This document shows positions 1 to 7,816 of a stretch of DNA of 64,000 bases, piece by piece. The first letter of the stretch is position 1. Each line of letters begins with the position of its first letter. Origin of the DNA: Oleispirillum naphthae (GTDB lineage: Bacteria; Pseudomonadota; Alphaproteobacteria; Rhodospirillales; Rhodospirillaceae); NCBI GenBank assembly GCA_027864655.1, contig JAQAZG010000011.1, positions 68,161 through 132,160 of the forward strand, written 5' to 3'. A program made the translations under genes and the position numbers. A model generated the notes under the pieces. It saw nothing but the letters and a program-made list of their open reading frames with translations, made no database searches and was not told the DNA's origin.

Positions 1-830
1 TGGAAGGCCGGGTCGTCGTAGGTCGCCTTGATCGCGGCGATGTACTTGTCGCGGATCGCGTCGGGAAGGCCCTTGGGGCCGACGAAGCCGCGCGTGCCGC
101 TCATTTCCACGTCATAGCCCTGCTCGCGCGCCGTCGGGCGTCCCGGCGCCAGGTCGGAGCGCGCCTCGCCCATGATGCCGAGCACGAGGAGGTCGTTGTC
201 GTAGCCGTGAATCTCGCTGATGTTGATGCCGGCCACGTCCACATGGCCGCCCATCACCGCGGCGCGGCAGGGGGCGGTGCTGTTGAAGGGAATGAAGGTG
301 AAGGTGACGCCGGCGGCGCGGGCGAGTTGCAGCCCGGCCAGATGGTCGTCGCCGCCGAGGCCGGAAATGCCGTAGGTCACGCCGCCCGGGTCCTTCTTCG
401 CCTTGTCGAGAACCTGCTTGAGGCTGGAATAGACGCCCTTCTTCGCCACCACGATGTTGGTGTCATCGACGATGTTGGCGAGATAGGTGAAGCTGTCGAT
501 GGTGTAGGCCGCCTTGCGGTCGTAGGTGCGGGCCACGGTTCCCGGCAGGTTGAGGTTGCCGATGGTGTAGCCGTCGGGGTCCGCCTGCGCGAGCTGGGTG
601 ATCGCCACCTGGCCGCCGGCGCCGGGAACGTTCTTGACCACCACCGTGGCCTTGCCGCCCAGATACTTCTCGATGAAGGGCGCCATGGCGCGCGCCATGA
701 TGTCGGTGCTGCCGCCCGCCGCATATCCGATGAGCATGGTGACGTCGCGGTCGGGGAATTCTGCCTGAGCCGGTTGCGACATCAAGGCAAGTGCAAAAGG
801 AATCGCGGCAATAATTTTATTGTACTTCAT
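1..830 (-). CDS. TctC-family tripartite tricarboxylate transporter substrate-binding protein (3' end outside window)
   Basis: This is a periplasmic binding protein of the Bug/TctC family, which captures carboxylates for TctAB-type secondary transporters. The ATG at 828-830 is preceded by a GGGAGG ribosome-binding site. The first 23 residues form a signal peptide ending in PAQA, followed by FPDRDVTMLIGYAAGGSTD, the usual TctC opening with its ligand-contacting glycine loop. About 276 codons are present and the C-terminus runs off the left edge. No tctA or tctB is visible next to it, so its membrane partners may lie beyond the edge or be absent, since many Bug proteins are orphans. A second, complete TctC is encoded at 55.4 kb. 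The ligand cannot be told from sequence. Confidence 0.9.
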   Translation of the reverse strand, partial: MKYNKIIAAIPFALALMSQPAQAEFPDRDVTMLIGYAAGGSTDIMARAMAPFIEKYLGGKATVVVKNVPGAGGQVAITQLAQADPDGYTIGNLNLPGTVARTYDRKAAYTIDSFTYLANIVDDTNIVVAKKGVYSSLKQVLDKAKKDPGGVTYGISGLGGDDHLAGLQLARAAGVTFTFIPFNSTAPCRAAVMGGHVDVAGINISEIHGYDNDLLVLGIMGEARSDLAPGRPTAREQGYDVEMSGTRGFVGPKGLPDAIRDKYIAAIKATYDDPAF

Positions 831-1232
831 GTTGTCTTTTTACCTCCCTTGAAGTATTTGAGATATTTCTCAGGCTCTCCTTGATATTATTCGTTAATCT
901 TAGATTAAGAGGCAGGAATGCGGGGAAGTCAAACTTATAAAATTTGCAATATGTATTAGGAAAATTTCTGATGATTGCGGGAAGCGCCGCCTGCCGGTCA
1001 TTTTCAATAAGAAATCAGCAGGTTCCTCCGGGCTTTCCGTGCGCCCCGTTGTCGGGGCGCGCCTTCTGCCGCCGCGGCTCGGACCCGCCGCCAGTAGGTA
1101 TTTTCCGAGTCTATCGTAATGGTTCCGCCGACCCATAATCATAGACTGCTTCCCCTGGTATCCAGACTGTCCGATCTGCCGTCGCGGCCGGGGTAAGCTG
1201 TGCGGCGGCCGACTCAACAGCGGGTTTACTCG
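831..1232. other. Intergenic region without a supportable gene
   Basis: This is about 400 bases between two divergent genes. The part nearest the TctC gene is AT-richer than its surroundings and holds a 7-bp dyad at 894-908. A GC-rich hairpin lies at 1041-1060 (8-bp arms GCGCCCCG/CGGGGCGC around TTGT), with no T-run on either side. Short reading frames here have no ribosome-binding site and no recognisable protein, so I annotate none. Confidence 0.5.
894..908. promoter_or_regulatory. Dyad upstream of the TctC gene
   Basis: A perfect palindrome TTAATCT-T-AGATTAA with 7-bp arms lies 64 bp upstream of the TctC start codon, in the AT-rich part of the spacer. Its size and position suit an operator for a transcription factor. 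No regulator gene in the window is obviously linked to it. Confidence 0.35.
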
Positions 1233-1382
1233 ATGAATTTAAATTCCTTCATGGTCGCACCGGTCGTCGCCTTGGTGGCCGGTATCCTTATCCTGGTTAG
1301 GCCGGAATTGCTCAGCTACATCGTCGCGGTCTACCTGATCATCGTCGGTGTGCTTGGGCTGGCCCCTCATTTTCTGCATTGA
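1233..1382 (+). CDS. Small two-helix membrane protein, DUF3096-like
   Basis: This 49-residue protein is nearly all membrane: one helix over about residues 6-20 (VAPVVALVAGILILV), a short RPELL turn, and a second over about 26-44 (YIVAVYLIIVGVLGL). The pattern, APVVALVAGILIL then LSYIVAVYLIIVGVLGL, matches the DUF3096 family of small inner-membrane proteins of unknown function. I start at the ATG at 1233; an upstream in-frame extension would add only basic residues before the helix. It stands alone, with the lipoprotein gene 138 bp downstream. Confidence 0.7.
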   Translation: MNLNSFMVAPVVALVAGILILVRPELLSYIVAVYLIIVGVLGLAPHFLH

Positions 1383-1520
1383 GCCGCCAGCGCAATCAGA
1401 CTGCTCCCCGCCAAGGCGAACCAACGGCACTCCACTGAAGCAGGGCGGGCCTGAGCTGCTCCCGAGTCTGCGGGCGCCCTTTTGGTAAAGCCCCAGCCGC
1501 TCACCCACAGGAGAATGAAA

Positions 1521-2147
1521 ATGAACGTGACGAAATCGGCAAGGCCATTGTTTCCCGCGCGAATCGGCGATTCCGCAAATCCGCCGTTCTCCGGCAGGAT
1601 TCCCCCGGCGAGCGCCGGTTCTTTCAGGGGTTTTAAGCGGAACGCCGCCGCCATCGCCCTCGCGGTGTCGGCCGTCCTGCTGGTGGCCGCCTGTGCGCCG
1701 GAATATTCCGCGCCGCAGCAGGTGCAGGCGAGCAATCCGCGCGTGACCTACAAGTATCACGGCGACCAGGAACTGGTTCAGGTCAACCAGAGCGCGGTGT
1801 CGTTCTGTAGCCAATATCAGTCCGCCGCGCATCAATCGGTCCCGCGGACGCTGAATTTCTCCGACGATCCGGACGGCAGCAAGCTGGTGGTCTTCGAATG
1901 CGTGCAGACGTTGCCGCAGGCGGCCTTGCCGGTGCAATACAATCCCAGCCTCACCTACACCTACCGGACGGACCAGGAACTGGCGGATGCGTCGCGGAAC
2001 GCTCAGATCTACTGCATGAACAACGGCGGCCAGCAGGTGATCTCCAGCATCGGCGCCAACGCGAACGGGTCGCGGACCGTCGCGTTCCAGTGCAGTTCCA
2101 CGCTCGTCTCTCCGGTGATGCAGCCCATGTCCGTGATCATTCGCTGA
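1521..2147 (+). CDS. Putative lipoprotein with two related Cys-containing repeats
   Basis: The ATG at 1521 sits 7 nt after an AGGAG site, a better spacing than the ATG two codons earlier at 1515. The N-terminus is long (about 45 residues) before a hydrophobic segment ending in the lipobox LLVAAC, so the mature protein should be lipid-anchored. The mature part has two similar units, beginning NPRVTYKYHGDQELVQV and NPSLTYTYRTDQELADA. Each has a Cys about 15-20 residues later and closes in F-E/Q-C, so each may hold one disulphide. I do not recognise the family. The gene ends shortly before a strong terminator. The lipoprotein at 60.8-61.2 kb shares the TY...C...FxC layout. Confidence 0.7.
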   Translation: MNVTKSARPLFPARIGDSANPPFSGRIPPASAGSFRGFKRNAAAIALAVSAVLLVAACAPEYSAPQQVQASNPRVTYKYHGDQELVQVNQSAVSFCSQYQSAAHQSVPRTLNFSDDPDGSKLVVFECVQTLPQAALPVQYNPSLTYTYRTDQELADASRNAQIYCMNNGGQQVISSIGANANGSRTVAFQCSSTLVSPVMQPMSVIIR

Positions 2148-2184
2148 CCGTACGGGGCGCAGGGCCTTCCACAAGCGTAAGAAG

Positions 2185-2231
2185 CGGCGGCAGCCATGAG
2201 GACATACCTCATGGCTGCCGCCGTTTTTTTT
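2185..2231 (+). terminator. Rho-independent terminator after the 1.5-kb lipoprotein gene
   Basis: A perfect 17-bp stem (2185-2201 paired with 2207-2223) with a 5-nt ACATA loop is followed directly by eight T residues. It lies 37 bp after the lipoprotein stop and is one of the clearest intrinsic terminators in the window. Confidence 0.92.
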
Positions 2232-2432
2232 CGGGACCCTTCCGGTCGCGTTGCGGGCGTGGCCCTCCGCAATTTCCCGCCTTCACCACCGCGGAAACGG
2301 TTCAGCCGGACTACGGACGCTTTCGCGGCTTTTCTGAAGTCCCGGACGCGGGGATCCGCAATGGGGGACTTGTCAGCGGCATGCGGCTGGCTCAAAATCG
2401 AAATTCCGTAGCCCTGCTAAGGAGTTCCCCCG

Positions 2433-3152
2433 ATGGATGAAAAGGTCGTTCCGCTGCCCGCAGGCGCGGCAGAGGTTCTGCAAGGCGTCACCACCGCGAC
2501 GATCACCACGATCCTGCTGAAGAAGGGCCTGCGCAACGTCTGGATGCGCGGCGCGCGGCCGCTCGCGGCGGATCAGCCGCGCCTCGTCGGGCGCGCCTTC
2601 ACCCTGCGCTTCGTCCCGGCACGGGAGGACTTGGCGACCCCCGCCTCGTGGTCCTCGCCGATTTCGACCCGCGCCGCCATCGAGGCGATGCCCGAGGGCG
2701 TGATCGCGGTGATCGACGCCATGGGGATTGCCGATGCCGGGGTGTTCGGCGACATTCTCTGCTCGCGGATGAAAAAGCGCGCGGTCGCCGCGCTGGTCAC
2801 CGACGGCGTGCTGCGCGACGTCGAGGGGGTGCGCAAGAGCGGTCTTCCGGTGTGGTGCCGGGGCTTCGCCGCGCCGCCTTCGGTCGCCGGGCTCACCTTC
2901 GTCGCCTGGCAGCAGCCGGTGGGCTGCGGCGGCGTCGCGGTGTTTCCCAACGACGTGATCGTGGCGGACGCCGACGGCGCGGTGGTGATCCCCGCGGCGC
3001 TCCTGGACGAGGTTCTGGCGGAAGCGCCGGAACAGGAGCGCATGGAGGCGTGGATCATGGACGAGGTGGAGAAGGGGGTGCCGCTCCCCGGTCTCTATCC
3101 GATGAACGCGGAGACCAAGGCCCGTTACGAGGCATTCAAAAAAACCGTCTGA
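2433..3152 (+). CDS. RraA / HMG-aldolase family protein
   Basis: The 239-residue protein belongs to the RraA-like fold, which includes 4-hydroxy-4-methyl-2-oxoglutarate/oxaloacetate aldolases and the RNase E inhibitor RraA. The diagnostic stretch LVTDGVLRDVEGVRKSGLPV carries the DG..RD motif whose Arg and Asp bind substrate and the divalent metal in HMG aldolases. The N-terminal TTATITTILLKKGLRNVWM region also fits. The start at 2433 has AAGGAG eight bases upstream. At 239 residues it is longer than E. coli RraA (about 160) and closer to the aldolase-like branch, so I favour an aldolase or decarboxylase over an RNase E regulator. It stands alone; a lipoprotein gene follows after 32 bp. Confidence 0.8.
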   Translation: MDEKVVPLPAGAAEVLQGVTTATITTILLKKGLRNVWMRGARPLAADQPRLVGRAFTLRFVPAREDLATPASWSSPISTRAAIEAMPEGVIAVIDAMGIADAGVFGDILCSRMKKRAVAALVTDGVLRDVEGVRKSGLPVWCRGFAAPPSVAGLTFVAWQQPVGCGGVAVFPNDVIVADADGAVVIPAALLDEVLAEAPEQERMEAWIMDEVEKGVPLPGLYPMNAETKARYEAFKKTV

Positions 3153-3184
3153 CGGCGGCAACCCGATAAAGAGAGGGGAAGACC

Positions 3185-3523
3185 ATGTGGGCGAAGCGCC
3201 TCATTCTCGTCGCATCGGCGGCGGTTCTGTCCGGTTGTGCGAATCCGTGGCACAAGCCGGGGGCCACCCAGGCGGAGTTCGAGCAGACCCTGAGCGTCTG
3301 CCAGCTGGAGGCGCAGCATGCGGTGCCGGCGGTCATGGCCTACCGGATGACTCCGGGGCGCACCCACACCACGTCGAAGTGCAAGGACAACAAGTGCACG
3401 GAGACCACCACCTACTCGCCGCCGGCGATGACCGCCTACGACTCCAACGACGGGGTGCGGGCGCAGTATCTGCGCGCCTGCCTGTTCCGCAGCGGCTGGA
3501 GCGACGAGGAAGAGAAGAAGTGA
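3185..3523 (+). CDS. Small putative lipoprotein
   Basis: A 112-residue protein with a short signal peptide and lipobox (VLSGCAN, Cys at about residue 18). The mature part has a Cys pair flanking a polar loop (SKCKDNKCTETT) and a further Cys near the C-terminus (LRACLFRSGW). The ending GW followed by charged residues is common among small alphaproteobacterial lipoproteins. The function is unknown. An AGAGAGGGGA ribosome-binding site precedes the ATG. It may be cotranscribed with the RraA-like gene, 32 bp upstream. Confidence 0.7.
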   Translation: MWAKRLILVASAAVLSGCANPWHKPGATQAEFEQTLSVCQLEAQHAVPAVMAYRMTPGRTHTTSKCKDNKCTETTTYSPPAMTAYDSNDGVRAQYLRACLFRSGWSDEEEKK

Positions 3524-3526
3524 GCG

Positions 3527-3558
3527 GCGGACGGACCGGGGAAAGCCGGTCCGTCCGC
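3527..3558. terminator. Hairpin between convergent lipoprotein and GST genes
   Basis: A perfect 13-bp inverted repeat (3527-3539 and 3546-3558) with a 6-nt loop fills the 40-bp gap between two convergent stop codons. There is no T-run on either strand, so termination is inferred from position and stem strength. Confidence 0.5.
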
Positions 3559-3563
3559 GGCGT

Positions 3564-4190
3564 TCAGGCGCTGCGGGCCTGCTCGGCGGCGCCCGCGGTC
3601 CACTCCAGCATCGCCGGGGTGGCGAGCAGGCGTTCCGCATAGGCCTTCGCCGTGGCGGGCAGCGGGATGCCGTAGATGGTCAGACGCGCCGCCACCGGGG
3701 TGAAGAAGATGTCGGCGAGACAGTACTCGCCGAAGAGGAACGGCCCGCCGTGCCTGGCGAGCATCTCCTCCCAGATCGCGACGGCGCGGTCCACGTCCTC
3801 CTGCGCGTCGGGGGTGAGCACCTTGCCGGGGAAGCTCTGGTTCAGCTTCATCCCCATTTCCTTGCGCATGTCCGGGAAGCCGCTGTGCATCTCGGCCACC
3901 ACCGCGCGCGCGAGGGCGCGCTTCGCCGCGTCCTTCGGCCACAGGCCGGCGGCGGGGAACTTCTCCGCCAGGTATTCGGAAATCGCGAGCGAGTCCCAGA
4001 TCGTCACGTCGCCGTCCACCAGCACCGGCACGGTGCCGCAGGAGCTGACCGCCTTCAGCGCCGCGGTGGACCCTTCGCGGTAGATCGGAATCCAGGTCTC
4101 GGTGAAGGGGGCTCCGGTCGCCTTCATCGCCAGCCAGCCGCGCAGCGACCAGGTGGAAATCGTTTTGTCTCCAACATACAACGTCAACAT
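3564..4190 (-). CDS. Glutathione S-transferase family protein
   Basis: A 208-residue cytosolic GST. The thioredoxin-like N-terminal half (MLTLYVGDKTISTWSLRGWL, with the Ser-rich active-site turn, and later the cis-Pro loop GTVPVLVDGDVTIWDSLAI) binds glutathione. The all-helical C-terminal half contains the conserved GxYxxAD-like stretch FGEYCLADIFFTPV. The ATG at 4190 has a GGAAGG site seven bases upstream; a longer in-frame extension lacks one and is not protein-like. The WSLRGWL opening suits bacterial GSTs of the YfcF/maleylacetoacetate-isomerase-like type, but the substrate is not predictable. It stands alone, convergent with the lipoprotein gene. Confidence 0.85.
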   Translation of the reverse strand: MLTLYVGDKTISTWSLRGWLAMKATGAPFTETWIPIYREGSTAALKAVSSCGTVPVLVDGDVTIWDSLAISEYLAEKFPAAGLWPKDAAKRALARAVVAEMHSGFPDMRKEMGMKLNQSFPGKVLTPDAQEDVDRAVAIWEEMLARHGGPFLFGEYCLADIFFTPVAARLTIYGIPLPATAKAYAERLLATPAMLEWTAGAAEQARSA

Positions 4191-4310
4191 GGCGTCATCC
4201 TTCCGGGGGCAAGGAGGGGGGCAAAAAGTCTGGGGGAAGAGCAGCATAGAGCGCGGAGTATAGGAGTTGAAAACCCCCTTCGTCCAGAGCCTCCCGCCCG
4301 AACGGGCAGG

Positions 4311-4823
4311 TCAGAGTCCGTACTGGTATTTCACCGTCAGCACGATCGGCAGAGGCGCGATGCCGAGAATGCCGGGGCGGCGCACCGCGCCGTCGGATTC
4401 GTGCAGGGCGCGGAAGGCGTCGGCATCGAGCGTCGGGTCGCCGGAGCTGCCGATCAGGGCGACGGACTGGAAGCGGCCGCGCCCGTCCACGACGATGCGG
4501 AAGGTGGCGTTGCCGATCAGCCGCCCGTGCGCGCCGACCGACAGGCGGTGGGCATGCACGGTTTCGGAGAGGGTGTCGAGGTACTGCACCAGCGCCGTCC
4601 TGCGGCGGTCGGCGGCGTCGGGCTGCGCCGGTTCCGCCGGGGCGGCCTGCTCCAGGGTGATCGGCGCGGCGAGCGAGAGGCCGACGTCGGCGTGGGTGAG
4701 ATCGACGATCACCGCCCCCGCGCCGCCGTCCACCGGCGCGGCGGAGGGCAGGCCGAACAGCAGCGCGTAATGGCAGGCCAGCGACACCGCCACCGCGGCG
4801 GCGATGCGTTCCCCGTCGGTCAC
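4311..4823 (-). CDS. Minimal TonB-like energy transducer
   Basis: This 170-residue protein starts with GTG at 4823, overlapping the exbD stop by GTGA. One N-terminal membrane helix (IAAAVAVSLACHYALLFGL) carries the S-x3-H pair at residues 14 and 18 typical of TonB, where the His takes part in proton-motive-force coupling with ExbBD. The proline-rich spacer found in E. coli TonB is reduced to a few AP/EP pairs. The C-terminal part (HAHRLSVGAHGRLIGNATFRI through VKYQYGL) matches a TonB_C beta-alpha-beta domain. With so short a linker, reach across the periplasm would be limited. No TonB-dependent receptor gene is in the window. It is the last gene of the operon. Confidence 0.8.
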   Translation of the reverse strand: MTDGERIAAAVAVSLACHYALLFGLPSAAPVDGGAGAVIVDLTHADVGLSLAAPITLEQAAPAEPAQPDAADRRRTALVQYLDTLSETVHAHRLSVGAHGRLIGNATFRIVVDGRGRFQSVALIGSSGDPTLDADAFRALHESDGAVRRPGILGIAPLPIVLTVKYQYGL

Positions 4824-5242
4824 GGCCTGGTCTCCGGGCGCGCCGCCGGTTCGGCGGCGATCACCAGGTGCTCGCCGCCGCTGTCGCGGATCAGGGTGAC
4901 GGTGTGCAAAAAGGCGTCCACCGAGGCGTCGCGGTCGGGGATGAGGAGAATCTGCCGCGCCGCGCCGTTGCCCTCGGCGGCGCGGCGGACGAGGTGGGCG
5001 AGGTCGAGCGCGGTGATCGGCTGCTTGTTGTGGGAGAGCGAACCGTCGGCATCGAGCACGATTTCCAGCGGGTTTCCGGCATAGGTGCGCGCGGTGGAAA
5101 CCCGCGGCAGCCGCATGTCGATGCCGTGGATGGCGAACGCCGCGGCGATGACGAAGAAGATCAAGAGGATGAACACCACGTCGAGGAGCGGCGTGACGTC
5201 GGGCAGCGGGCTCTCGCGGCGGCGGCGGGTGAGCGGGATCAT
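4820..5242 (-). CDS. exbD: ExbD/TolR-type proton-channel subunit
   Basis: A 140-residue ExbD: a basic N-terminus (MIPLTRRRRE), then PLPDVTPLLDVVFILLIFFV, where Asp21 is the conserved membrane aspartate that relays protons, and a periplasmic domain with LVRRAAEGNGAARQILLIPDRDAS. The start overlaps the exbB stop (ATGA) and the end overlaps the TonB start, so the three are translationally coupled. It should form the proton-driven motor with the ExbB upstream, energising the small TonB rather than TolA, since no tol genes are nearby. Confidence 0.88.
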   Translation of the reverse strand: MIPLTRRRRESPLPDVTPLLDVVFILLIFFVIAAAFAIHGIDMRLPRVSTARTYAGNPLEIVLDADGSLSHNKQPITALDLAHLVRRAAEGNGAARQILLIPDRDASVDAFLHTVTLIRDSGGEHLVIAAEPAARPETRP

Positions 5243-5844
5243 CGCGGCGCATCCGCGGGCGCGGGGCGGGCGAGCATGCGGTTGGCCAGCCGCCCGAGGA
5301 TGAAGGCGACGCGGTCCTCGCGCCGCAGGAAGGCCTGGTGCGCGGCGACCGCGGGAATGGCGATGAACAGGCCCGCGGCGGTGGTGAGCAGCGCCTGCCA
5401 GATGCCGTCGGCGAGCAGCGTCATGTCGATCGCGCCGTGCGCGGTGGCGAGGCGGGAGAAGGTCTGGATCATCCCGAGCACGGTGCCGAGCAGCCCGAGA
5501 AGCGGCGCGACGCGGCCGGAGACGGCGAGCAGGCCGAGGCGCGAATCGAGGCCGCGCACCACTTCCTCGATGGCGATCGCGGCGGAGCGTTCCCTTTCTT
5601 CCGGCAGCACCGGCTCGAACGCCGCGTCGATCAGCGGGATAAGCGCGGGGGCGGCCTTGGCCGCCTCGTCGGCGGCGGCGCGGTTTCCGGCGCGGGAAGC
5701 GGCGATCAGCGCCGCCTCCTCCGCCGCGGTGGCCAGCCGCAGGGTGGAAAACGCGATGCCGCGGTCGATCAGAATCGCCAGGGTCAGCACCGACAACGCC
5801 AACAACGGCCACATCAGGAGGCCGCCTTGCTCTATCAACTCCAT
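5239..5844 (-). CDS. exbB: ExbB/TolQ/MotA-family proton-channel subunit
   Basis: A 201-residue inner-membrane protein with three predicted helices: about residues 8-28 (GGLLMWPLLALSVLTLAILI), 108-128 (GRVAPLLGLLGTVLGMIQTF) and 145-168. The GRVAPLLGLLGTVLGMI segment is the family signature of the conducting helix. The ATG at 5844 has AAGGAG nine bases upstream, inside the end of the GTPase gene, and the GTPase stop is only 7 bp away. It forms the motor with ExbD and TonB. Being directly joined to a COG0523 GTPase gene is unusual and suggests a motor dedicated to one uptake route. Confidence 0.88.
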   Translation of the reverse strand: MELIEQGGLLMWPLLALSVLTLAILIDRGIAFSTLRLATAAEEAALIAASRAGNRAAADEAAKAAPALIPLIDAAFEPVLPEERERSAAIAIEEVVRGLDSRLGLLAVSGRVAPLLGLLGTVLGMIQTFSRLATAHGAIDMTLLADGIWQALLTTAAGLFIAIPAVAAHQAFLRREDRVAFILGRLANRMLARPAPADAPR

Positions 5845-5851
5845 ACCCGAC

Positions 5852-7756
5852 CTACTCCTTGATCAGCGGGCGCCAGTGGCGGCGCACCTCCTCCTCGTTC
5901 AGGCCGCGTCCGATCACCAGCAGGAAGGGCGGCGTATCGTCCGCCTTTTCCGTCGGACGGCAATCGTAGCGTCCAGGTACGTATTGCACCACCTGCGGCG
6001 TTTCAACGCCCGTCAGCCGGGCGATGCCCTTGACGCGGAAGACCGAAGGCGGGCAGGCGGCGAGCAGGGCGTCCAGCGTTTCGCGCGCGACCGCCGGCGC
6101 GAGCGTCAGCCGGATCGCCGAGAAGCCCTCGTCGAGATGGGTGACCGCGTGGCCATGCGCGTGGTCGTGATGGCGGTGGTGCGCATGATCGTGGTGGCGG
6201 TGATGGGGGGGGCGGTCATGATCCTGACAGTCACAGGCCTGGGATGGCCCGTGATCGTGGGGGAGATGTGCAGGATCATGACCGCAGCCGCAGACCGGAC
6301 AGGGCTGGTCGGTTGCGGCATGACGCGACAAACCTTCGGAAAACAGCACCGGGTTGACCCGGCCGAATTCCGCCTCGACGATCCGCGCTCCGGGGTTGCG
6401 GCGGCGGATGTCGGCGGCGATGGCGGCGCGCGTGGGCGCGTCCACCAGGTCGCATTTGTTGAGCACCACGGTGTCGGCGGCGGCGATCTGGCCGCCCGCC
6501 ACCTCGGAGGCGGCGAGGCTCTGCCGATAGAGCGCCGCGTCCACCACCGCGACCACCGCGGAAAGCTCGGCGATGTCGCCGATCTCGGCGAACTCCGCAA
6601 GCATGTTGAGCGGGTTGGCGAGCCCGGTGGTCTCCAGCACGACGATCTCGGGCTTCAGGGTTTCGGCGAGGCTGCGCAGGCCGCGCGTCAGGCTGCCCGC
6701 CAGGGTGCAGCAGACGCACCCGGCGTCGATGGCGAGGACGGAGTCGTCGCCCTCCAGCATCTTGGCGTCCACGCCGGTTTCGCCCAGCTCGTTCTGGATC
6801 ACCCCGACGAGGCGGTCGTGCGCCGCCTGGAACTCGATGAACTGGTTGAGGAACGAGGTCTTGCCGGAGCCGAGAAAGCCGGAGAGCACGATCAGCTGCG
6901 GCCGGTCGGCGGCGACGATTTCCGCCGCGTCGGGGGCTTCCGCCCCGGCGGCGAGGCGGGCGAGGCGGTAGGCTCCGGCCTCCTCGGGGGCGGGCAGCGC
7001 GCCGGGGCAGGCGTCCGCCGCGCCCCAGGAAAGGGCCTCGGTGACGCGTCCGCCGGGAATCTCTCCGGCGGGAACGAGGGCGCCGCCGCGGATTTCCCAG
7101 GCGGCCGCCGGGGCGGTGCGGCGGCGGGGCGTGCCGGGGGGGCTCCCCGTCGCGGCCGCGAGCCCGGCGGCCAGCACGCGGAACAGGCCGCGCGCGATGG
7201 CGAAGGCGGGCAGGTCTTCCTCCAGCCCGCCGGGGGGGACGATCCAGCCGCCCGCGGGCGCGGCGATGCCGTCCGGCGCGGCGACGCGGCGGGCGAGGTC
7301 GGCCTCGAGCGCGAGCCCCACCGCGAGGGCGGGCTGCGCCAGAACCAGGCGCATCTCGGCGATGCAAAAGGCTTCCGCCGCCTCCGGCCGCGACGGAAAG
7401 TCGCGGATCCAGGCGAGCGCCTCCGGGGCGGAGGCGGCGATCGCGGCGGAAAGCGAAAAGGAGTCGAGCAGCGGGTCGTCCGCCGCGGGGAAGTAGAACA
7501 GGCGGAACGCCGCGGCGGCGGGCTCGGCATCGGCGTTTGCGGCCACCGGCAGCACGCCGAACACGCCCTTGTAGGCGGCGAGGCGGCAGGTCCACGACTT
7601 CGGCGCGGAGGTGCACCAGCCGAACCCGAGCCAGCCGGAGAGGCGGCGGAACCGGCCGTCCATGCAGGCGGCGGTCATCCAGGTGGCGGGTAGCGCGGCG
7701 AGGTCGTGCGCCGCAAGCCTGCGCGTGGGGTCGGGTCCGAAAATCGCGGAAAGCAT
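5852..7756 (-). CDS. COG0523 (CobW/G3E) GTPase with about 285-residue unassigned N-terminal region
   Basis: This is a 634-residue protein. From about residue 286 on it is a G3E P-loop GTPase of the CobW/COG0523 group, proteins that handle metals such as Zn, Co or Ni. Visible are the Walker A GFLGSGKT (293-300), QNELGETGVD, the CVCC metal motif (347-350), LETTGLANP and the specificity motif NKCD. A Cys/His-rich loop follows (CPVCGCGHD, then a run of HH/HD/HA pairs encoded near 6160-6235), then a CobW C-terminal domain. The first 285 residues are not CobW-like; the most distinctive part is GFGWCTSAPKSWTCRLAAYK. It lies just after an internal terminator and just before exbB. A role in metal delivery linked to envelope transport is inference. 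Confidence 0.85.
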   Translation of the reverse strand: MLSAIFGPDPTRRLAAHDLAALPATWMTAACMDGRFRRLSGWLGFGWCTSAPKSWTCRLAAYKGVFGVLPVAANADAEPAAAAFRLFYFPAADDPLLDSFSLSAAIAASAPEALAWIRDFPSRPEAAEAFCIAEMRLVLAQPALAVGLALEADLARRVAAPDGIAAPAGGWIVPPGGLEEDLPAFAIARGLFRVLAAGLAAATGSPPGTPRRRTAPAAAWEIRGGALVPAGEIPGGRVTEALSWGAADACPGALPAPEEAGAYRLARLAAGAEAPDAAEIVAADRPQLIVLSGFLGSGKTSFLNQFIEFQAAHDRLVGVIQNELGETGVDAKMLEGDDSVLAIDAGCVCCTLAGSLTRGLRSLAETLKPEIVVLETTGLANPLNMLAEFAEIGDIAELSAVVAVVDAALYRQSLAASEVAGGQIAAADTVVLNKCDLVDAPTRAAIAADIRRRNPGARIVEAEFGRVNPVLFSEGLSRHAATDQPCPVCGCGHDPAHLPHDHGPSQACDCQDHDRPPHHRHHDHAHHRHHDHAHGHAVTHLDEGFSAIRLTLAPAVARETLDALLAACPPSVFRVKGIARLTGVETPQVVQYVPGRYDCRPTEKADDTPPFLLVIGRGLNEEEVRRHWRPLIKE

Positions 7757-7777
7757 GGCCTCGCCTCGCGGGATGGG

Positions 7778-7805
7778 AAAAAAGGGCCGCGCCGGAGCGC
7801 GGCCC
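7778..7805 (-). terminator. Intrinsic terminator inside the operon, between the MBL and GTPase genes
   Basis: Read on the minus strand, a perfect 9-bp stem GGGCCGCGC/GCGCGGCCC with a 4-nt loop is followed directly by six T residues. It begins 11 bp after the MBL-protein stop and ends 21 bp before the GTPase start. The gap leaves little room for a separate promoter, so GTPase-exbBD-tonB is probably expressed by partial read-through or from a promoter inside the MBL gene. Confidence 0.85.
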
Positions 7806-7816
7806 AGAACCGGCCG

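Noticed and set aside
900..1217. 105-codon frame on the minus strand in the left intergenic region
   Set aside because: No ribosome-binding site, no hydrophobic or domain pattern, and it crosses a GC hairpin.
6160..6240. CAT/GTG-rich tandem repeat that looks like a satellite
   Set aside because: It encodes the His-rich loop of the COG0523 GTPase in frame, so it is coding.
4868..7693. 941-codon open frame on the plus strand
   Set aside because: Antisense to the exbD, exbB and GTPase genes, low-complexity translation, no start context.
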